Below, one piece after another: positions 1 through 9,497 of a stretch of 64,000 nucleotides of DNA. The notes under the pieces are model-generated. The model saw only the letters and a list, made by a program, of their open reading frames with translations, did no database searches and was not told the DNA's origin. This DNA comes from Pelagimonas sp. (lineage in GTDB: Bacteria; Pseudomonadota; Alphaproteobacteria; Rhodobacterales; Rhodobacteraceae). The position numbers and the translations under genes were made by a program. Within the stretch, counting starts at the first letter, position 1, and each line of letters opens with the position of its first letter. Location of the stretch: assembly GCA_025210265.1 (NCBI GenBank), contig JAOASD010000015.1, forward strand, positions 122,556 through 186,555, read 5' to 3'.

Positions 1-447
1 CTGGCCATCGTCAATATCGACACCGGGAACCCGACGACCAATGTAATCCCTGCGCAGACCCGCGCCTGCGTGAATATCCGCTTCAACGATGCCCATACCG
101 GCGCGGACCTGTCGGATTGGCTGCGCGACGAGGCCGCCAAGGTCGACGCCGAATTCGGCACAAGGACCGAGGTAGAGATCAAGATCAGCGGCGAAAGTTT
201 CCTGACCCCTCCGGGCCCGCTCTCGGATCTTGTGGCTGCGGCGGTGAAGGCGGAAACCAACCAGGATCCCGAACTGTCCACATCCGGCGGCACATCGGAT
301 GCGCGGTTCATGAAAAACCACTGCCCGGTGGTGGAATTCGGCCTTGTCGGCAAGCGGATGCACGCAGTGGATGAACGGGTCGAGGTCGCGCAGGTGCACC
401 AGCTGAAATCCATCTACACGCGCATCCTGCGGGAGTATTTCGCATGA
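1..447 (+). CDS. dapE: Succinyl-diaminopimelate desuccinylase, C-terminal part (cut by window edge)
   Basis: The window opens inside an M20-family peptidase frame that runs from base 1 to a TGA at 445-447. DapE hydrolyses N-succinyl-LL-diaminopimelate to LL-diaminopimelate in the lysine and peptidoglycan precursor pathway. The visible part carries the conserved [10 protein letters not shown] segment and, near the end, [11 protein letters not shown], whose His corresponds to a zinc ligand of the di-zinc site. The N-terminal metal-binding half lies outside the window. The stop overlaps the next start (ATGA), so the downstream acetyltransferase is probably translationally coupled. Identification as DapE rather than another M20 deacylase is by these motifs. 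Confidence 0.88.
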   Translation: MAIVNIDTGNPTTNVIPAQTRACVNIRFNDAHTGADLSDWLRDEAAKVDAEFGTRTEVEIKISGESFLTPPGPLSDLVAAAVKAETNQDPELSTSGGTSDARFMKNHCPVVEFGLVGKRMHAVDERVEVAQVHQLKSIYTRILREYFA

Positions 448-866
448 GCTTTCACGTGATCGAGACCACCGACACGGCAGCGGCCCATGCCCTGCGCCGG
501 GTGGTTTTCATCGACGAGCAAGGGTTTAGAGAAGACGAAGAATGGGACGATCTGGATGCGGGCGCGCTGCAGCTGCTGGTGATGGAGGGCGACACCCCCG
601 TCGCCACAGCGCGTCTGCTATATGAGGGCGCAGATGGTCGGATTGGCCGGATCTGCGTGCTCAAGGACTATCGCGGACATGGGCTGGGCGCGCTGCTGGT
701 GCGCCACGGGATCGACCATTTTGCGGCGCAGGATGAGGTCACGCAGGTCGTGCTGGGCGCACAGGTCCGCGCGCAGGGGTTTTACGAAAAGCTAGGCTTT
801 GAACCGGTCGGTGACATCTATGACGATGGCGGTGTGCCGCATCAGGAAATGGTGCGCCAGACATGA
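444..866 (+). CDS. GNAT family N-acetyltransferase, ElaA-like
   Basis: A 140-residue single-domain GNAT protein. The acetyl-CoA pyrophosphate-binding loop is visible as RGHGLG at residues 77-82, and the C-terminal [18 protein letters not shown] stretch followed by PH and EM resembles the ElaA/YjcF subgroup. The acceptor substrate is unknown. The start ATG overlaps the dapE stop by four bases and its own stop overlaps the next gene by four bases, so the three genes form one tight transcription unit. The overlap fixes the start well. Confidence 0.82.
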   Translation: MSFHVIETTDTAAAHALRRVVFIDEQGFREDEEWDDLDAGALQLLVMEGDTPVATARLLYEGADGRIGRICVLKDYRGHGLGALLVRHGIDHFAAQDEVTQVVLGAQVRAQGFYEKLGFEPVGDIYDDGGVPHQEMVRQT

Positions 867-1435
867 CCCGCCCTACGCTGATCGTGATGGTCAAAGAACC
901 GCGGCCTGGGCGGGTCAAAACCCGTCTGGGCAAGGATATTGGCATGACGGCCTCGGCCTGGTGGTTCCGCCATCAGGTGGCGCGCCTGCTGCGTCAGCTG
1001 CGCGATCCGCGCTGGCGGATCGTTCTGGCAGTCAGCCCCGATGCCGCCATCGCCAGCCCTGTCTTTCCTCGCGATCTGCCGCGCATCCCGCAGGGGCGTG
1101 GCGATCTGGGGCAACGCATGGCCCGCGCCATGCGCCATGCGGACCACGGCCCGGTCTGCGTGATCGGCGCGGATATTCCGGGCATCACCCGGAGCGCGAT
1201 CTGGCGGGCCTTTCGCGCGCTTGGCAATCATGATGCTGTGTTTGGTCCGGCCTTTGACGGGGGCTATTGGCTGGTCGGGCTGCACAATGCCGCCGCTGTC
1301 CCGGCCGGGCTGTTTGACGGGGTGCGCTGGTCCACCGAACACGCGCTGTCCGACACGGTTGCCACGCTGGGCGCGGCGCGCGTGGCCTATATCGACCGGC
1401 TGCGCGATGTGGACACGGCAGTGGATCTGCCCTGA
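863..1435 (+). CDS. DUF2064 / TIGR04282-type glycosyltransferase-like protein
   Basis: A 190-residue nucleotide-diphospho-sugar transferase-fold protein. It shows the family opening KEPRPGRVKTRL (residues 11-22), a GADIPGI motif (102-108) that would hold the metal-binding Asp, and FDGGYWLVGL (131-140). Members are annotated as arsenosugar-type or uncharacterised glycosyltransferases; the actual substrate here is unknown. It overlaps the acetyltransferase gene by four bases and is followed by about 100 bases before rnr, so it is likely the last gene of the dapE unit. Confidence 0.78.
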   Translation: MTRPTLIVMVKEPRPGRVKTRLGKDIGMTASAWWFRHQVARLLRQLRDPRWRIVLAVSPDAAIASPVFPRDLPRIPQGRGDLGQRMARAMRHADHGPVCVIGADIPGITRSAIWRAFRALGNHDAVFGPAFDGGYWLVGLHNAAAVPAGLFDGVRWSTEHALSDTVATLGAARVAYIDRLRDVDTAVDLP

Positions 1436-1534
1436 AAGAAAATCCGCAAAGGCCGGGCGCGGCACGCACTGACGCCCGCGCCCGAGGCGACTTTTGCCCA
1501 TGACCTTCTGCTGCACCCATGCTACGGCAGGGAT

Positions 1535-3826
1535 ATGAGCAAGCTGCCAACCAAAGCCGACATCCTTGAATGGATCTCCGCGAACCCCACCCTCACCGCG
1601 AAACGCGACATTGCCAAGGCCTTTGGCATCAAAGGTGCTGCGCGCATTGACCTCAAACGGATGCTCAAAGAGCTGGAGCAAGAGGGTCATCTGCAAAAGC
1701 GCAACAAGACCTATCGCGACCCGGACCGCCTGCCCCCGGTCAGCGTTCTGCAGATCACTGCGCCTGACGCCAATGGCGACCTGTTCGCCAAGCCGCTGGA
1801 ATGGCATGGCGAAGGTGTGGAACCCACCGTGCTGTTCATCCCGCGCGCCACGGATCCCGCACTTGGCGAAGGCGACCGCGTTCTGGCCCGGCTGCAGGTT
1901 GTCCACGCCGAGGACCACAATTACGAAGCCCGCCTGATCCGCCGCATCGGCACCAGCCCGAAAAAGATCGTCGGCATCTTCCGCAAATCCGCCGAGGGCG
2001 GGCGCATCCTGCCCATCGACAAGGGCAGCGACAAGGAATGGGCCATCCCCGGCGATGCCACCCATGGTGCCAAGGATGGCGAGCTGGTCGAGGCGGAACA
2101 ATCCGCACCGCGCTCAAACCGGATGGGTCTGCCCAAGGCGCGTATCACCGCCCGGCTGGGTGATCCGACTGCGCCGCGCGCCGTGTCTTTGATCGCGATC
2201 CATCAGCACGGCATCCCCGATGATTTCCCCGCCGAAGTGCTGGAAGAGGCCGACAGCATGAAGCCCGCGGGCCTTAAGGGCCGCACCGATCTGCGCGAGA
2301 TGCCGCTGGTCACGATCGACCCCCATGATGCGCGCGACCATGATGATGCGGTCTATGCCGAACAGGACAGCGACCCGAACAACAAGGGCGGTTTTATCCT
2401 GTGGGTCGCGATTGCCGATGTGGCGCATTATGTGCGCCCCGGATCGGATCTGGACCGCGAGGCACGCAGGCGCGGCAATTCCAGCTACTTCCCCGACCGG
2501 GTTGTGCCGATGCTGCCCGACCGCCTGTCCGGCGATCTGTGTTCCCTGCATGAAGGCGTGCCGCGCGCCTGTATCGCCGCGCGCATCCGCATTGATGCCG
2601 AGGGCAAGAAACTGGGGCAGAGCTTTGTCCGCGGGCTGATGCGCTCGCCTGCGTCGCTGAACTATCAGGAAGTGCAGGCGGCGATGGATGGCGATCCGAA
2701 CGCGCGCACCGAACCGCTGCTCGATCCGGTGATCCGCCCGCTTTATGCCGCCTATGCGGCGCTGCAACGCGCCCGCGAGGCCCGGCAGCCGCTGGATCTG
2801 GACCTGCCGGAACGCAAAGTTGTGCTGGGCGAGGATGGCAAAGTCACTTCGGTCGATTTCACCGACCGGCTGGATGCGCATAAGCTGATCGAGGAATTCA
2901 TGATCCTCGCCAATGTCGCCGCCGCCGAGGTGCTGCTGAAAAAGGACAAACCGCTGCTGTTCCGCGTGCATGAGGAACCGCCGCAGGACAAGCTGGAGTC
3001 GCTGCGCGAAACGGCGCAGGCGGCGGGGCTGAACATGGCTAAAGGGCAGGTGCTGCAGACCGCGCACCTGAATCGCCTGCTGCATCAGGCCGCCGGCACG
3101 GACGAGGCCGAGCTGATCAACATGGCCACGCTGCGCTCCATGACACAGGCCTATTACAGCCCGAAGAACTTTGGGCATTTTGGGTTGGCTCTGCAGAATT
3201 ACGCGCATTTCACCTCGCCGATCCGGCGCTATTCCGACCTGATCGTGCACCGCGCGCTGGTCACGGCCCATGGCTGGGGCGATGATGGGCTGACCCCGGA
3301 TGAAATCGAACGGCTGGAGCAGACCGCCCAGCATATCAGCGACACGGAACGCCGCTCGATGATGGCCGAGCGCGACACGACGGATCGCTACCTTGCCGCC
3401 TATCTGTCGGATCGGATGGGTGCGGAATTTACCGGGCGCGTCTCGGGCATCGCCAAGTTCGGGATCTTTGTGAAACTGGATGAAACAGGCGCGGATGGAC
3501 TGGTGCCGATTGGCACGCTGGGCCGGGAATATTTCCATTTCGACCGCGACAGCGGCACATTGATGGGCTCTGATACAGGCCGGATCATCGCGCTGGGAAT
3601 GCGCGCCAAAGTGCGTCTGGTCGAGGCCGCGCCGGTCACGGGCGGCATCGCCTTTGAGCTGCTGGAACTGGAGGATGAGGGCTATGCCTCTGTCCCCGGC
3701 GGGCGACGCCATGGCGGTGGTCGCAGGCGCGGAGGCCCGGCACCAAAACGCAAAGCCGCACGGGCGAAAAAGAAAGACGCTGCCGTGAAACGCAAGGTCA
3801 CGCGCAAGCGCAAAACCAAGAAGTAA
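1535..3826 (+). CDS. rnr: Ribonuclease R
   Basis: A 763-residue RNase II/R-type 3'-5' exoribonuclease that degrades structured RNA. In order there are an N-terminal winged-helix/cold-shock region, the RNB catalytic domain with REMPLVTID at about residue 255 leading into DARDHDDAV (metal-binding Asp residues), and an S1 RNA-binding domain from about residue 630 (FTGRVSGIAKFGIFVKL). The last 40 residues are a strongly basic Lys/Arg-rich tail, as in RNase R and unlike RNase II, and this tail helps unwinding in known members. It ends 18 bases before the convergent gene at 3845. Confidence 0.95.
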   Translation: MSKLPTKADILEWISANPTLTAKRDIAKAFGIKGAARIDLKRMLKELEQEGHLQKRNKTYRDPDRLPPVSVLQITAPDANGDLFAKPLEWHGEGVEPTVLFIPRATDPALGEGDRVLARLQVVHAEDHNYEARLIRRIGTSPKKIVGIFRKSAEGGRILPIDKGSDKEWAIPGDATHGAKDGELVEAEQSAPRSNRMGLPKARITARLGDPTAPRAVSLIAIHQHGIPDDFPAEVLEEADSMKPAGLKGRTDLREMPLVTIDPHDARDHDDAVYAEQDSDPNNKGGFILWVAIADVAHYVRPGSDLDREARRRGNSSYFPDRVVPMLPDRLSGDLCSLHEGVPRACIAARIRIDAEGKKLGQSFVRGLMRSPASLNYQEVQAAMDGDPNARTEPLLDPVIRPLYAAYAALQRAREARQPLDLDLPERKVVLGEDGKVTSVDFTDRLDAHKLIEEFMILANVAAAEVLLKKDKPLLFRVHEEPPQDKLESLRETAQAAGLNMAKGQVLQTAHLNRLLHQAAGTDEAELINMATLRSMTQAYYSPKNFGHFGLALQNYAHFTSPIRRYSDLIVHRALVTAHGWGDDGLTPDEIERLEQTAQHISDTERRSMMAERDTTDRYLAAYLSDRMGAEFTGRVSGIAKFGIFVKLDETGADGLVPIGTLGREYFHFDRDSGTLMGSDTGRIIALGMRAKVRLVEAAPVTGGIAFELLELEDEGYASVPGGRRHGGGRRRGGPAPKRKAARAKKKDAAVKRKVTRKRKTKK

Positions 3827-3844
3827 GCGATGGGGGCGGCGGGG

Positions 3845-4330
3845 TTAGCGCCCCGGTCGCTCTACGCACCGCTTGCCCTGAAAACAGGCTGTCACGCGGT
3901 TCAGATCCTTGCGCGCAGGTTCAGGAAACAGCTTGCCACCGCAGGGATCGGCATAGGCGGTCAGTTGGTCCTTTTCTCGTTTGAGAAAGGCAAGGTAGGG
4001 CGTATTGCTGGCCGCCCCGCCACACCACACCGCAAAACACTGCACCTCTAGCGTGATCTCACGATCAAAGGCGCGAGTGAACCCGTTTTGAGTCAACGCC
4101 GTGCCGCGCAGCAGGGCCGGGATCTGCGTGGCCGGCAGATCCAGATGCTGGGTCTCAACATCGCGGTGGGGCAGCTGGGTTTCGTCAAAGATCAGCTGGC
4201 CCTGAACGACGATCCAGTCGGCCTCGTCTGTTTCGGCGGCGTTAAAGGCGCGCACAGGATCGGGCTGCAGGCAGGACAGGGCGCTGGCCTGCGTGGCGCA
4301 CAAGGCCAAAGCCAGCGCCAGCCAGCGCAT
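3845..4330 (-). CDS. Secreted Cys-rich hypothetical protein
   Basis: About 161 residues beginning with a clear Sec signal peptide ([17 protein letters not shown], cleavage expected before LSC). The mature part has six cysteines (LSC, VQC, VWC, DPC, TAC, KRC), consistent with disulfide bonding in the periplasm. I do not recognise a named family. The ATG at 4330 overlaps the rppH stop (TGATG); a GTG one codon upstream at 4333 is an alternative. The overlap implies co-translation with rppH, although a functional link is not evident. Confidence 0.72.
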   Translation of the reverse strand: MRWLALALALCATQASALSCLQPDPVRAFNAAETDEADWIVVQGQLIFDETQLPHRDVETQHLDLPATQIPALLRGTALTQNGFTRAFDREITLEVQCFAVWCGGAASNTPYLAFLKREKDQLTAYADPCGGKLFPEPARKDLNRVTACFQGKRCVERPGR

Positions 4331-4818
4331 CACAGATGGGCCCGGAACTGGTCCACAACCTGCGCATAGACGTCGCGCTTGAAAGGCACGATCTGGGCCA
4401 CGACCTCATCCGCATCCAGCCAGCGCCAGGACGAAAATTCCTGATGGTCATCCGCGTCCAGCCGCACGTCGCTATCCGTGCCGTGAAAGCGCAGCAGGAA
4501 CCATTTCTGTTCCTGCCCTTTGTAGCGGCCTTTCCAGATCTTGGGCACGATGTCATGAGGCAGATCATAGGCGATCCAGCCGTCTGTCTCGGCCTCGACC
4601 GTAACCAGATCGGGGGACACGCCGGTTTCTTCCTGCAGCTCGCGCAAGGCGGCTTCGCGCGGGTCTTCGCCGGTGTCGATCCCGCCCTGAGGCATCTGCC
4701 ACGCAGGCGTATCGGGCGCATCGACGCGCTGGCCGACAAAGGCATGGCCCTGCGCATTCACAAGCATCACGCCGACATTGCGGCGATAGGGGAGTTTCGA
4801 AATCTCTTCGGGGGTCAT
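4330..4818 (-). CDS. rppH: RNA pyrophosphohydrolase (Nudix hydrolase)
   Basis: A 162-residue Nudix enzyme predicted to remove pyrophosphate from the 5' triphosphate end of mRNA and so start decay. The Nudix box GX5EX7REUXEEXGU is complete at residues 45-67 ([16 protein letters not shown] core), and the protein starts with the typical [17 protein letters not shown] chose the ATG at 4818 because it gives the family-typical N terminus; an in-frame ATG at 4863 would add 15 non-conserved residues. The adjacent RNase R gene is also an RNA-decay enzyme, although it is on the other strand. Confidence 0.9.
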   Translation of the reverse strand: MTPEEISKLPYRRNVGVMLVNAQGHAFVGQRVDAPDTPAWQMPQGGIDTGEDPREAALRELQEETGVSPDLVTVEAETDGWIAYDLPHDIVPKIWKGRYKGQEQKWFLLRFHGTDSDVRLDADDHQEFSSWRWLDADEVVAQIVPFKRDVYAQVVDQFRAHL

Positions 4819-4908
4819 GTCAGGATCCAGCGCAGGAAAAAAGGCGGTGGGTTGAAAACCCACCCTACGGGGTGTGGCCGCGGGGCCGATCAGCCCCGCC
4901 CCGTTACG

Positions 4909-6249
4909 TTATTTGCCAGCCAGCGCGGCGAGGCCCTTGAGCACGTCAATCGCATAGGCGAGCTGATAGTCATCTTCGCGCAGCTGCGCGGCGGCCTCGG
5001 CCTTGGCGCGGTCTTCTTCGATCTGACGGATCTCGTCTTCGGTCAGCGAGTCATTGTCCAGACGCCCGCGCAGATCGGCTTCGGAGCGCGAAATGCGGTT
5101 GTCTTCCTCTTCCTCGCTTTCGGGGCGGCGCGGCGGCTGCTGCACCACGATGTCGGGCGACACGCCCAGCGCCTGGATCGAACGCCCCGACGGGGTGTAA
5201 TAGCGCGCGGTGGTCAGGCGCATCGCACCATCGCCCCGCAGCGGCATCACGGTCTGGACCGAGCCTTTGCCAAAGCTCTTGGTGCCGACAACAATCGCCC
5301 GGCGGTGATCCTGCAGCGCACCCGCGACGATTTCCGACGCCGAGGCAGACCCGCCATTGATCAGAACGACCAGCGGCTTGCCCTCGGCCAGATCACCGGC
5401 AGTGGCATTGAACCGGTCCCCATCGGCCGGGTTGCGGCCACGGGTGGACACGATTTCACCAGCCTCAAGGAAAGCGTCCGAGACCTTGATCGCTTCGGTC
5501 AGCAACCCGCCGGGATTGTTGCGCAGATCCAGAATGAATCCATCGACATTCTCGATGCCGCCCGCCTCGGCCACCTGCTCTTCGATGCCGGAATAAAGGT
5601 TGGGCGAGGTCTGGTCGTTAAAGGTGGTCACGCGCAGCACAACGGTGGTGCCCTCAAGCCGCGAGCGCACAGCGGTCAGCTTGATCGTGTCGCGGATGAT
5701 CGACACGTCGAACGGTTCGTCTTCGCCTTCGCGTGCCACGGTGATGATGATTTCAGACCCGACAGGGCCACGCATCATGCCCACGGCTTCGTCCAGAGTC
5801 AGACCCAGCACGCTGGTGCCATCCACATGGGTGATGAAATCGCCTGCTTCGATCCCGGCCTCATCTGCCGGGGTGTCGTCAATCGGCGAGACCACTTTGA
5901 CAAAGCCGTCTTCCTGCGTGACTTCGATCCCCAGGCCGCCAAATTCACCCCGCGTCTGCACCCGCATATCCGCGGCGTCCTGCGGCGGCAGATAGCCAGA
6001 ATGCGGATCCAGCGAAGTCAGCATCCCGTTGATTGCCGCCTCGATCAGGTCGGATTCATCGACCTCTTCGACATATTGGGCGCGGATGCGTTCGAAAATA
6101 TCGCCAAACAGGTCCAGCTGTTCATAAACGGTGGAGGGGCGACTGGTTTCCTGCGCCAGCAGCGGCCCGACGAATTGCGTAGTTGCCAGCACCGATGCCA
6201 GGGCGCCACCTGCGGCGGCCATCACGAATTTCTTCATGCTCTTGTTCAT
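4909..6249 (-). CDS. ctpA: C-terminal processing peptidase, S41 family (CtpA)
   Basis: A 446-residue periplasmic serine protease. It has an N-terminal signal or anchor (residues 8-32), a PDZ domain at about 95-175, and the S41 catalytic core with NGGSASASEIVAGAL (Ser305) and SFGKGSVQ (Lys328), which form the Ser/Lys dyad at the expected spacing. The C terminus is acidic and coiled (residues about 375-430). It overlaps the envC-like gene by four bases. CtpA proteases often control cell-wall hydrolases, which fits its partner here. Confidence 0.93.
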   Translation of the reverse strand: MNKSMKKFVMAAAGGALASVLATTQFVGPLLAQETSRPSTVYEQLDLFGDIFERIRAQYVEEVDESDLIEAAINGMLTSLDPHSGYLPPQDAADMRVQTRGEFGGLGIEVTQEDGFVKVVSPIDDTPADEAGIEAGDFITHVDGTSVLGLTLDEAVGMMRGPVGSEIIITVAREGEDEPFDVSIIRDTIKLTAVRSRLEGTTVVLRVTTFNDQTSPNLYSGIEEQVAEAGGIENVDGFILDLRNNPGGLLTEAIKVSDAFLEAGEIVSTRGRNPADGDRFNATAGDLAEGKPLVVLINGGSASASEIVAGALQDHRRAIVVGTKSFGKGSVQTVMPLRGDGAMRLTTARYYTPSGRSIQALGVSPDIVVQQPPRRPESEEEEDNRISRSEADLRGRLDNDSLTEDEIRQIEEDRAKAEAAAQLREDDYQLAYAIDVLKGLAALAGK

Positions 6250-7373
6250 CCTTGTTCATTCGCGAACCACGTCAGTGGGTCGACAGGCGCTTCGCCCTCT
6301 CTGACCTCTATATAGAGCGTTTCCGAGCGCGCGTTTCCACCCCTTTCACCAGAAGGTGACAGCATATCCCCGGATTGCGCGATTTCGCCGCCCATCACCC
6401 CTACCGGGCTGCCCTCGGGGATGACCTGCCCGGCCTCGCCATAGGTTTCCGCCAGACCCGATAGAACGATCAGCAGACCGGATTGTGGTTCAAGGATCGA
6501 CACCAGCCCATAATCCAGCAGCGGCCCGGCATAGCGGATGGTCGCGGCGCTTGGGGTTGTGACCAGCGCGCGGGGGCGCGTGGCGACGACAATGCCGGGG
6601 CGGGCCACGCCTGCAGCGTCGCTTTCACCGGCGCGGCGCAGGATCAGCCCGCGCACCGGCAGCGGCAGATTGCCCTTGCGCGCAATGATGCGCGGCAGGT
6701 TTTCAGGCACCTCGTCCTCGGCAATCTGCGACAGGCCGCTGGCAAACCCCTGCAGGGTCTCGGTCGAGGAAATCAGGATCTGGGTGCGGATCGGATCCAT
6801 AGTAAAGCGGCGCGGCAGATCGGTACGGTCGGCGATGGCCTTGGACAGGGCAGTGCGGGCGTCCTGTGCGCCGCGCAGCCCCTTTTCCAGCGTGCCCGCC
6901 GCGCTTTGCTGAATCTGGCGCAGGGCGCTGACCTCTTGCAGATCCTCGCGCAGCCGGTCGGCTTTCTCTGCCAGCCCCGGCGTGACCGCCGCCACCAACA
7001 TGCCAGAGCGCGCGGTGCCCAACGGCCCCTGCGGGTGCAGGAAACTGTTCGGCTGCACTTCGCCGCCCAGCGCCGACAGCACACCCAGCAGCTGCGCCAC
7101 TTCGGCCTCTTGTGCCGCCAGTCGCAGGGACAGCTCGCGTTCGCGGATCGCAGCGGCGCGCAAGCCCTCGCGCATGGCGGTCAGCCCGTCCTCATAGGCG
7201 CGCACGGTTTGGGTCAGGGCCGCCACCCGGTCACGCGCGCTTTCTGCGCGGTCCAGCTGCACGCCGGCCTGTTCCAATGCCTCGGCCGCTGCCCGCGCTG
7301 CCGCCCCCTGATCCTGCGCAAAGACAGGCCCGGAAAGCAGCAAAGCGGTCAGCAAAGACAGGATGCGCGTCAC
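6246..7373 (-). CDS. EnvC-like murein hydrolase activator (degenerate M23 domain)
   Basis: A 375-residue periplasmic protein with a signal peptide (cleavage after VFA, about residue 19), a long Ala/Glu/Leu-rich coiled coil (about 24-200) and a C-terminal LytM/M23-like domain. In the LytM part the usual zinc-binding histidines are missing (SILEPQSGLLIVLSGL where active enzymes have DHG and HL), so it is expected to activate amidases, not cut peptidoglycan itself. It overlaps gpmI upstream and ctpA downstream by four bases each, forming a gpmI-envC-ctpA unit, an order I regard as common in Rhodobacterales. Confidence 0.85.
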   Translation of the reverse strand: MTRILSLLTALLLSGPVFAQDQGAAARAAAEALEQAGVQLDRAESARDRVAALTQTVRAYEDGLTAMREGLRAAAIRERELSLRLAAQEAEVAQLLGVLSALGGEVQPNSFLHPQGPLGTARSGMLVAAVTPGLAEKADRLREDLQEVSALRQIQQSAAGTLEKGLRGAQDARTALSKAIADRTDLPRRFTMDPIRTQILISSTETLQGFASGLSQIAEDEVPENLPRIIARKGNLPLPVRGLILRRAGESDAAGVARPGIVVATRPRALVTTPSAATIRYAGPLLDYGLVSILEPQSGLLIVLSGLAETYGEAGQVIPEGSPVGVMGGEIAQSGDMLSPSGERGGNARSETLYIEVREGEAPVDPLTWFANEQG

Positions 7374-8878
7374 GAAATCAGGCTTTCCCCGGTCATTTCC
7401 TTAGGCTGTTCCAGCCCCATCAATTCCAGCAGCGTCGGGGCCACATCGGCCAGACGCCCGGATTTCAGCTTAGCGCCCTCAGCCGCGCCGTAAAGGATGA
7501 CCGGGACCAGATTGGTCGTGTGGGCGGTATGCGGCCCACCGGTTTCCGGGTCGACCATAGTTTCGCAATTGCCATGGTCGGCAATGACCAGCAGCGCGCC
7601 GCCGGTTTGCTCCAGCTTGGCCACAACCTGCCCCAACCCGGCATCTACGGCTTCGCAGGCGGCTTTGGCGGCCTCCAGATCGCCAGTATGGCCGACCATA
7701 TCCGGGTTGGCATAGTTCACCACGATCAGGTCATAGCCATGATCAATCGCACCGAGGAATTGTTCCGTCACCTCACCCGCGCTCATTTCCGGCTGCAGGT
7801 CATAGGTCGCGACCTTGGGCGATTTCGGCATAAAGCGATCTTCGTTCGGTTCCGGCACCTCTTTGCCGCCATTGAGGAAGAAGGTCACATGCGGGTATTT
7901 TTCGGTCTCGGCGAGGCGGAACTGCGTCTTGCCCTGCTTGGCCACCCATTCGCCCAGCGTGTTCACGATCTCACGCTTGGGATAGGCCGTGGTCATATAG
8001 GCGTTATGGGCGTCGGAATATTCCACCATGCCCAGCAGCGCGGACAGCTGGGGCGGGTTGCGATCAAACCCATCAAAATCAGGCGCAGCAATGGCGGCAA
8101 GGATTTCGCGGGCCCGATCAGCGCGGAAATTGACGAAAAAGATGCCATCGCCCGGCTGCACACCGGCATAATCACCGATGGTGAAAGGCAGGATGAATTC
8201 GTCACTGACATCCTTGGCATAGCTGGCCTTGATCCCGGCCACGGCGCTGTCCTGCGCGCCGCCCTGCCCCTCGATCATGGCGCGATAGGCCTTTTCGACG
8301 CGCTCCCAACGGGTGTCGCGGTCCATGGCGTAATAGCGGCCAGACACGGTGACGATGCAGGCGTTTTCGGGCAGGGCCTGTTCAAACGCGGCGACCTGTT
8401 CGGCGGCACTGCTGGGCGCCACGTCGCGCCCATCGGTGATGGCATGAATGGCGGTGGGCAGCCCCGCATCGCTCAACGCCTTCACCGCCGCAAGGATGTG
8501 GTCGGAATGCGCGTGCACCCCACCATCCGAGGTCAGCCCCATGACATGCGCCGTGCCACCGGCCTCTGCAACCTTGGCGGCAAAGGCGCGGATCTCGGCA
8601 TTGTCGTAGAAAGAGCCATCTTCGATCGCGAGGTCGATCTGCCCCAGATCCATCGCCACCACACGGCCCGCGCCGATATTGGTATGCCCCACCTCAGAGT
8701 TCCCCATCTGCCCGGTCGGCAGGCCCACATCGGGACCATGGGTGATCAGAGTGGCGTTAGGGCAGGTTGCCATCAGCCGGTCAATGGTCGGCGTGTTGGC
8801 CAGCGCGGGGGCGTTGGCAGAGGTGTCCTCGGACAGACCCCAGCCGTCCAGAATGGTCAGAATGACGGGTTTGGTCAT
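7370..8878 (-). CDS. gpmI: 2,3-bisphosphoglycerate-independent phosphoglycerate mutase
   Basis: A 502-residue cytosolic glycolytic enzyme interconverting 3- and 2-phosphoglycerate through a phosphoserine. It starts with ILTILDGWGLSED (metal-binding Asp11) and has GQMGNSEVGHTNIGAGRVV with catalytic Ser61. The C-terminal VIADHGNCETM and PHTAHTTNLVP hold further manganese ligands. Length matches the family. It is the first gene of the minus-strand run gpmI-envC-ctpA, and its promoter must lie in the A+T-rich gap beyond 8878. Confidence 0.96.
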   Translation of the reverse strand: MTKPVILTILDGWGLSEDTSANAPALANTPTIDRLMATCPNATLITHGPDVGLPTGQMGNSEVGHTNIGAGRVVAMDLGQIDLAIEDGSFYDNAEIRAFAAKVAEAGGTAHVMGLTSDGGVHAHSDHILAAVKALSDAGLPTAIHAITDGRDVAPSSAAEQVAAFEQALPENACIVTVSGRYYAMDRDTRWERVEKAYRAMIEGQGGAQDSAVAGIKASYAKDVSDEFILPFTIGDYAGVQPGDGIFFVNFRADRAREILAAIAAPDFDGFDRNPPQLSALLGMVEYSDAHNAYMTTAYPKREIVNTLGEWVAKQGKTQFRLAETEKYPHVTFFLNGGKEVPEPNEDRFMPKSPKVATYDLQPEMSAGEVTEQFLGAIDHGYDLIVVNYANPDMVGHTGDLEAAKAACEAVDAGLGQVVAKLEQTGGALLVIADHGNCETMVDPETGGPHTAHTTNLVPVILYGAAEGAKLKSGRLADVAPTLLELMGLEQPKEMTGESLIS

Positions 8879-9272
8879 GATGCTACGGCCTCAGGAAAAT
8901 CTTTGAGGGCGGTTTAGCAGAGCTCAGCGCGGGGGACCACCGAGACATGGGTTTTCAAAGGATACATGCCTTACGCAAACGCGAATCAGTCTTCCTCCAC
9001 ACATCGAACGACATGGTTGCGAGCAAAGAAAACTCACGCAGCCACCAGCAAAATGCTTCCGCAATGTCGAAACAATTCATTTGTCAATAGATTTTTTTTA
9101 AGGCACAGTGCGAATCACACAAAATATAGGGGTCTACACGTGCGACCTCTACAACAACAAATTACTAGTCTTCTTGCAGTGACTGTAACGACGACCTAAT
9201 AACAGGCTCCATACCACAGGACTATGTGGGAGCGTTTGAGGCTTCATTGCCAAAGGATGCGGAGAGGCAGAT
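8879..9272. other. A+T-rich intergenic stretch upstream of gpmI and of the accessory islet
   Basis: This stretch separates the divergent gpmI and the small ORF at 9273. It is visibly richer in A and T than the surrounding core genes. A 77-residue reading frame at 8966-9199 has no convincing ribosome binding site and a composition unlike a real protein, so I do not call it. The stretch contains the left copy of a 15-bp direct repeat (9143-9157). It should also carry promoters for both flanking units. Confidence 0.6.
9143..9157 (+). repeat. Left copy of 15-bp direct repeat flanking the islet
   Basis: CGACCTCTACAACAA here matches CGACCTCTACGACAA at 10187-10201 at 14 of 15 positions in direct orientation. 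The two copies bracket the accessory genes at 9273-10133. They could be the target-site or attachment-site trace of an insertion; no integrase or transposase is present. Confidence 0.5.
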
Positions 9273-9485
9273 ATGATTAAGAAGGTGAACCCGCTGAAGC
9301 GCGCGCTCGCAAGGGTTGGCATACATGATGCAGAGCAATATTTGCTCGAACATGAAGAGTGCACTAATGTAGTAACCGCCTCCGATCCCGACGTAGAAAT
9401 GCGCGGGAATGTTCAGATGATGATGCAAGAATTGCGCTCGCTAACAGATATTGATAAAGAAGCTGAAAAACTTACACTTCTTTAA
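9273..9485 (+). CDS. Small hypothetical protein of the accessory islet
   Basis: A 70-residue ORF preceded by a good ribosome binding site (GGAGAGG, five bases before ATG). It has a basic N-terminal segment (KKVNPLKRALARVG) and an acidic helical C terminus. I recognise no family. Base composition is A+T-rich compared with the neighbours, as in the next gene. It lies in the same reading frame as the 211-aa ORF at 9498, separated only by a TAA and four codons, so it may be either a separate first cistron or the N-terminal part of an interrupted larger gene. Confidence 0.55.
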   Translation: MIKKVNPLKRALARVGIHDAEQYLLEHEECTNVVTASDPDVEMRGNVQMMMQELRSLTDIDKEAEKLTLL

Positions 9486-9497
9486 ACGAGCGCGAGC

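Noticed and set aside
842..3712. Long minus-strand open frames opposite the GNAT, DUF2064 and rnr genes (842-2101 and 2114-3712)
   Set aside because: They are antisense shadows caused by high GC codon use; their translations are low-complexity and have no recognisable domains, while the plus-strand proteins do.
4336..8917. Large plus-strand frames (4336-6315, 6483-7493, 7112-8917) opposite rppH, ctpA, envC and gpmI
   Set aside because: Antisense shadows of clear conserved genes; no domain, no ribosome binding site support.
8966..9199. 77-codon plus-strand ORF in the gap before the islet
   Set aside because: No ribosome binding site, unusual composition (Ser/Thr/His/Asn-rich), and it overlaps the likely promoter region and left repeat.
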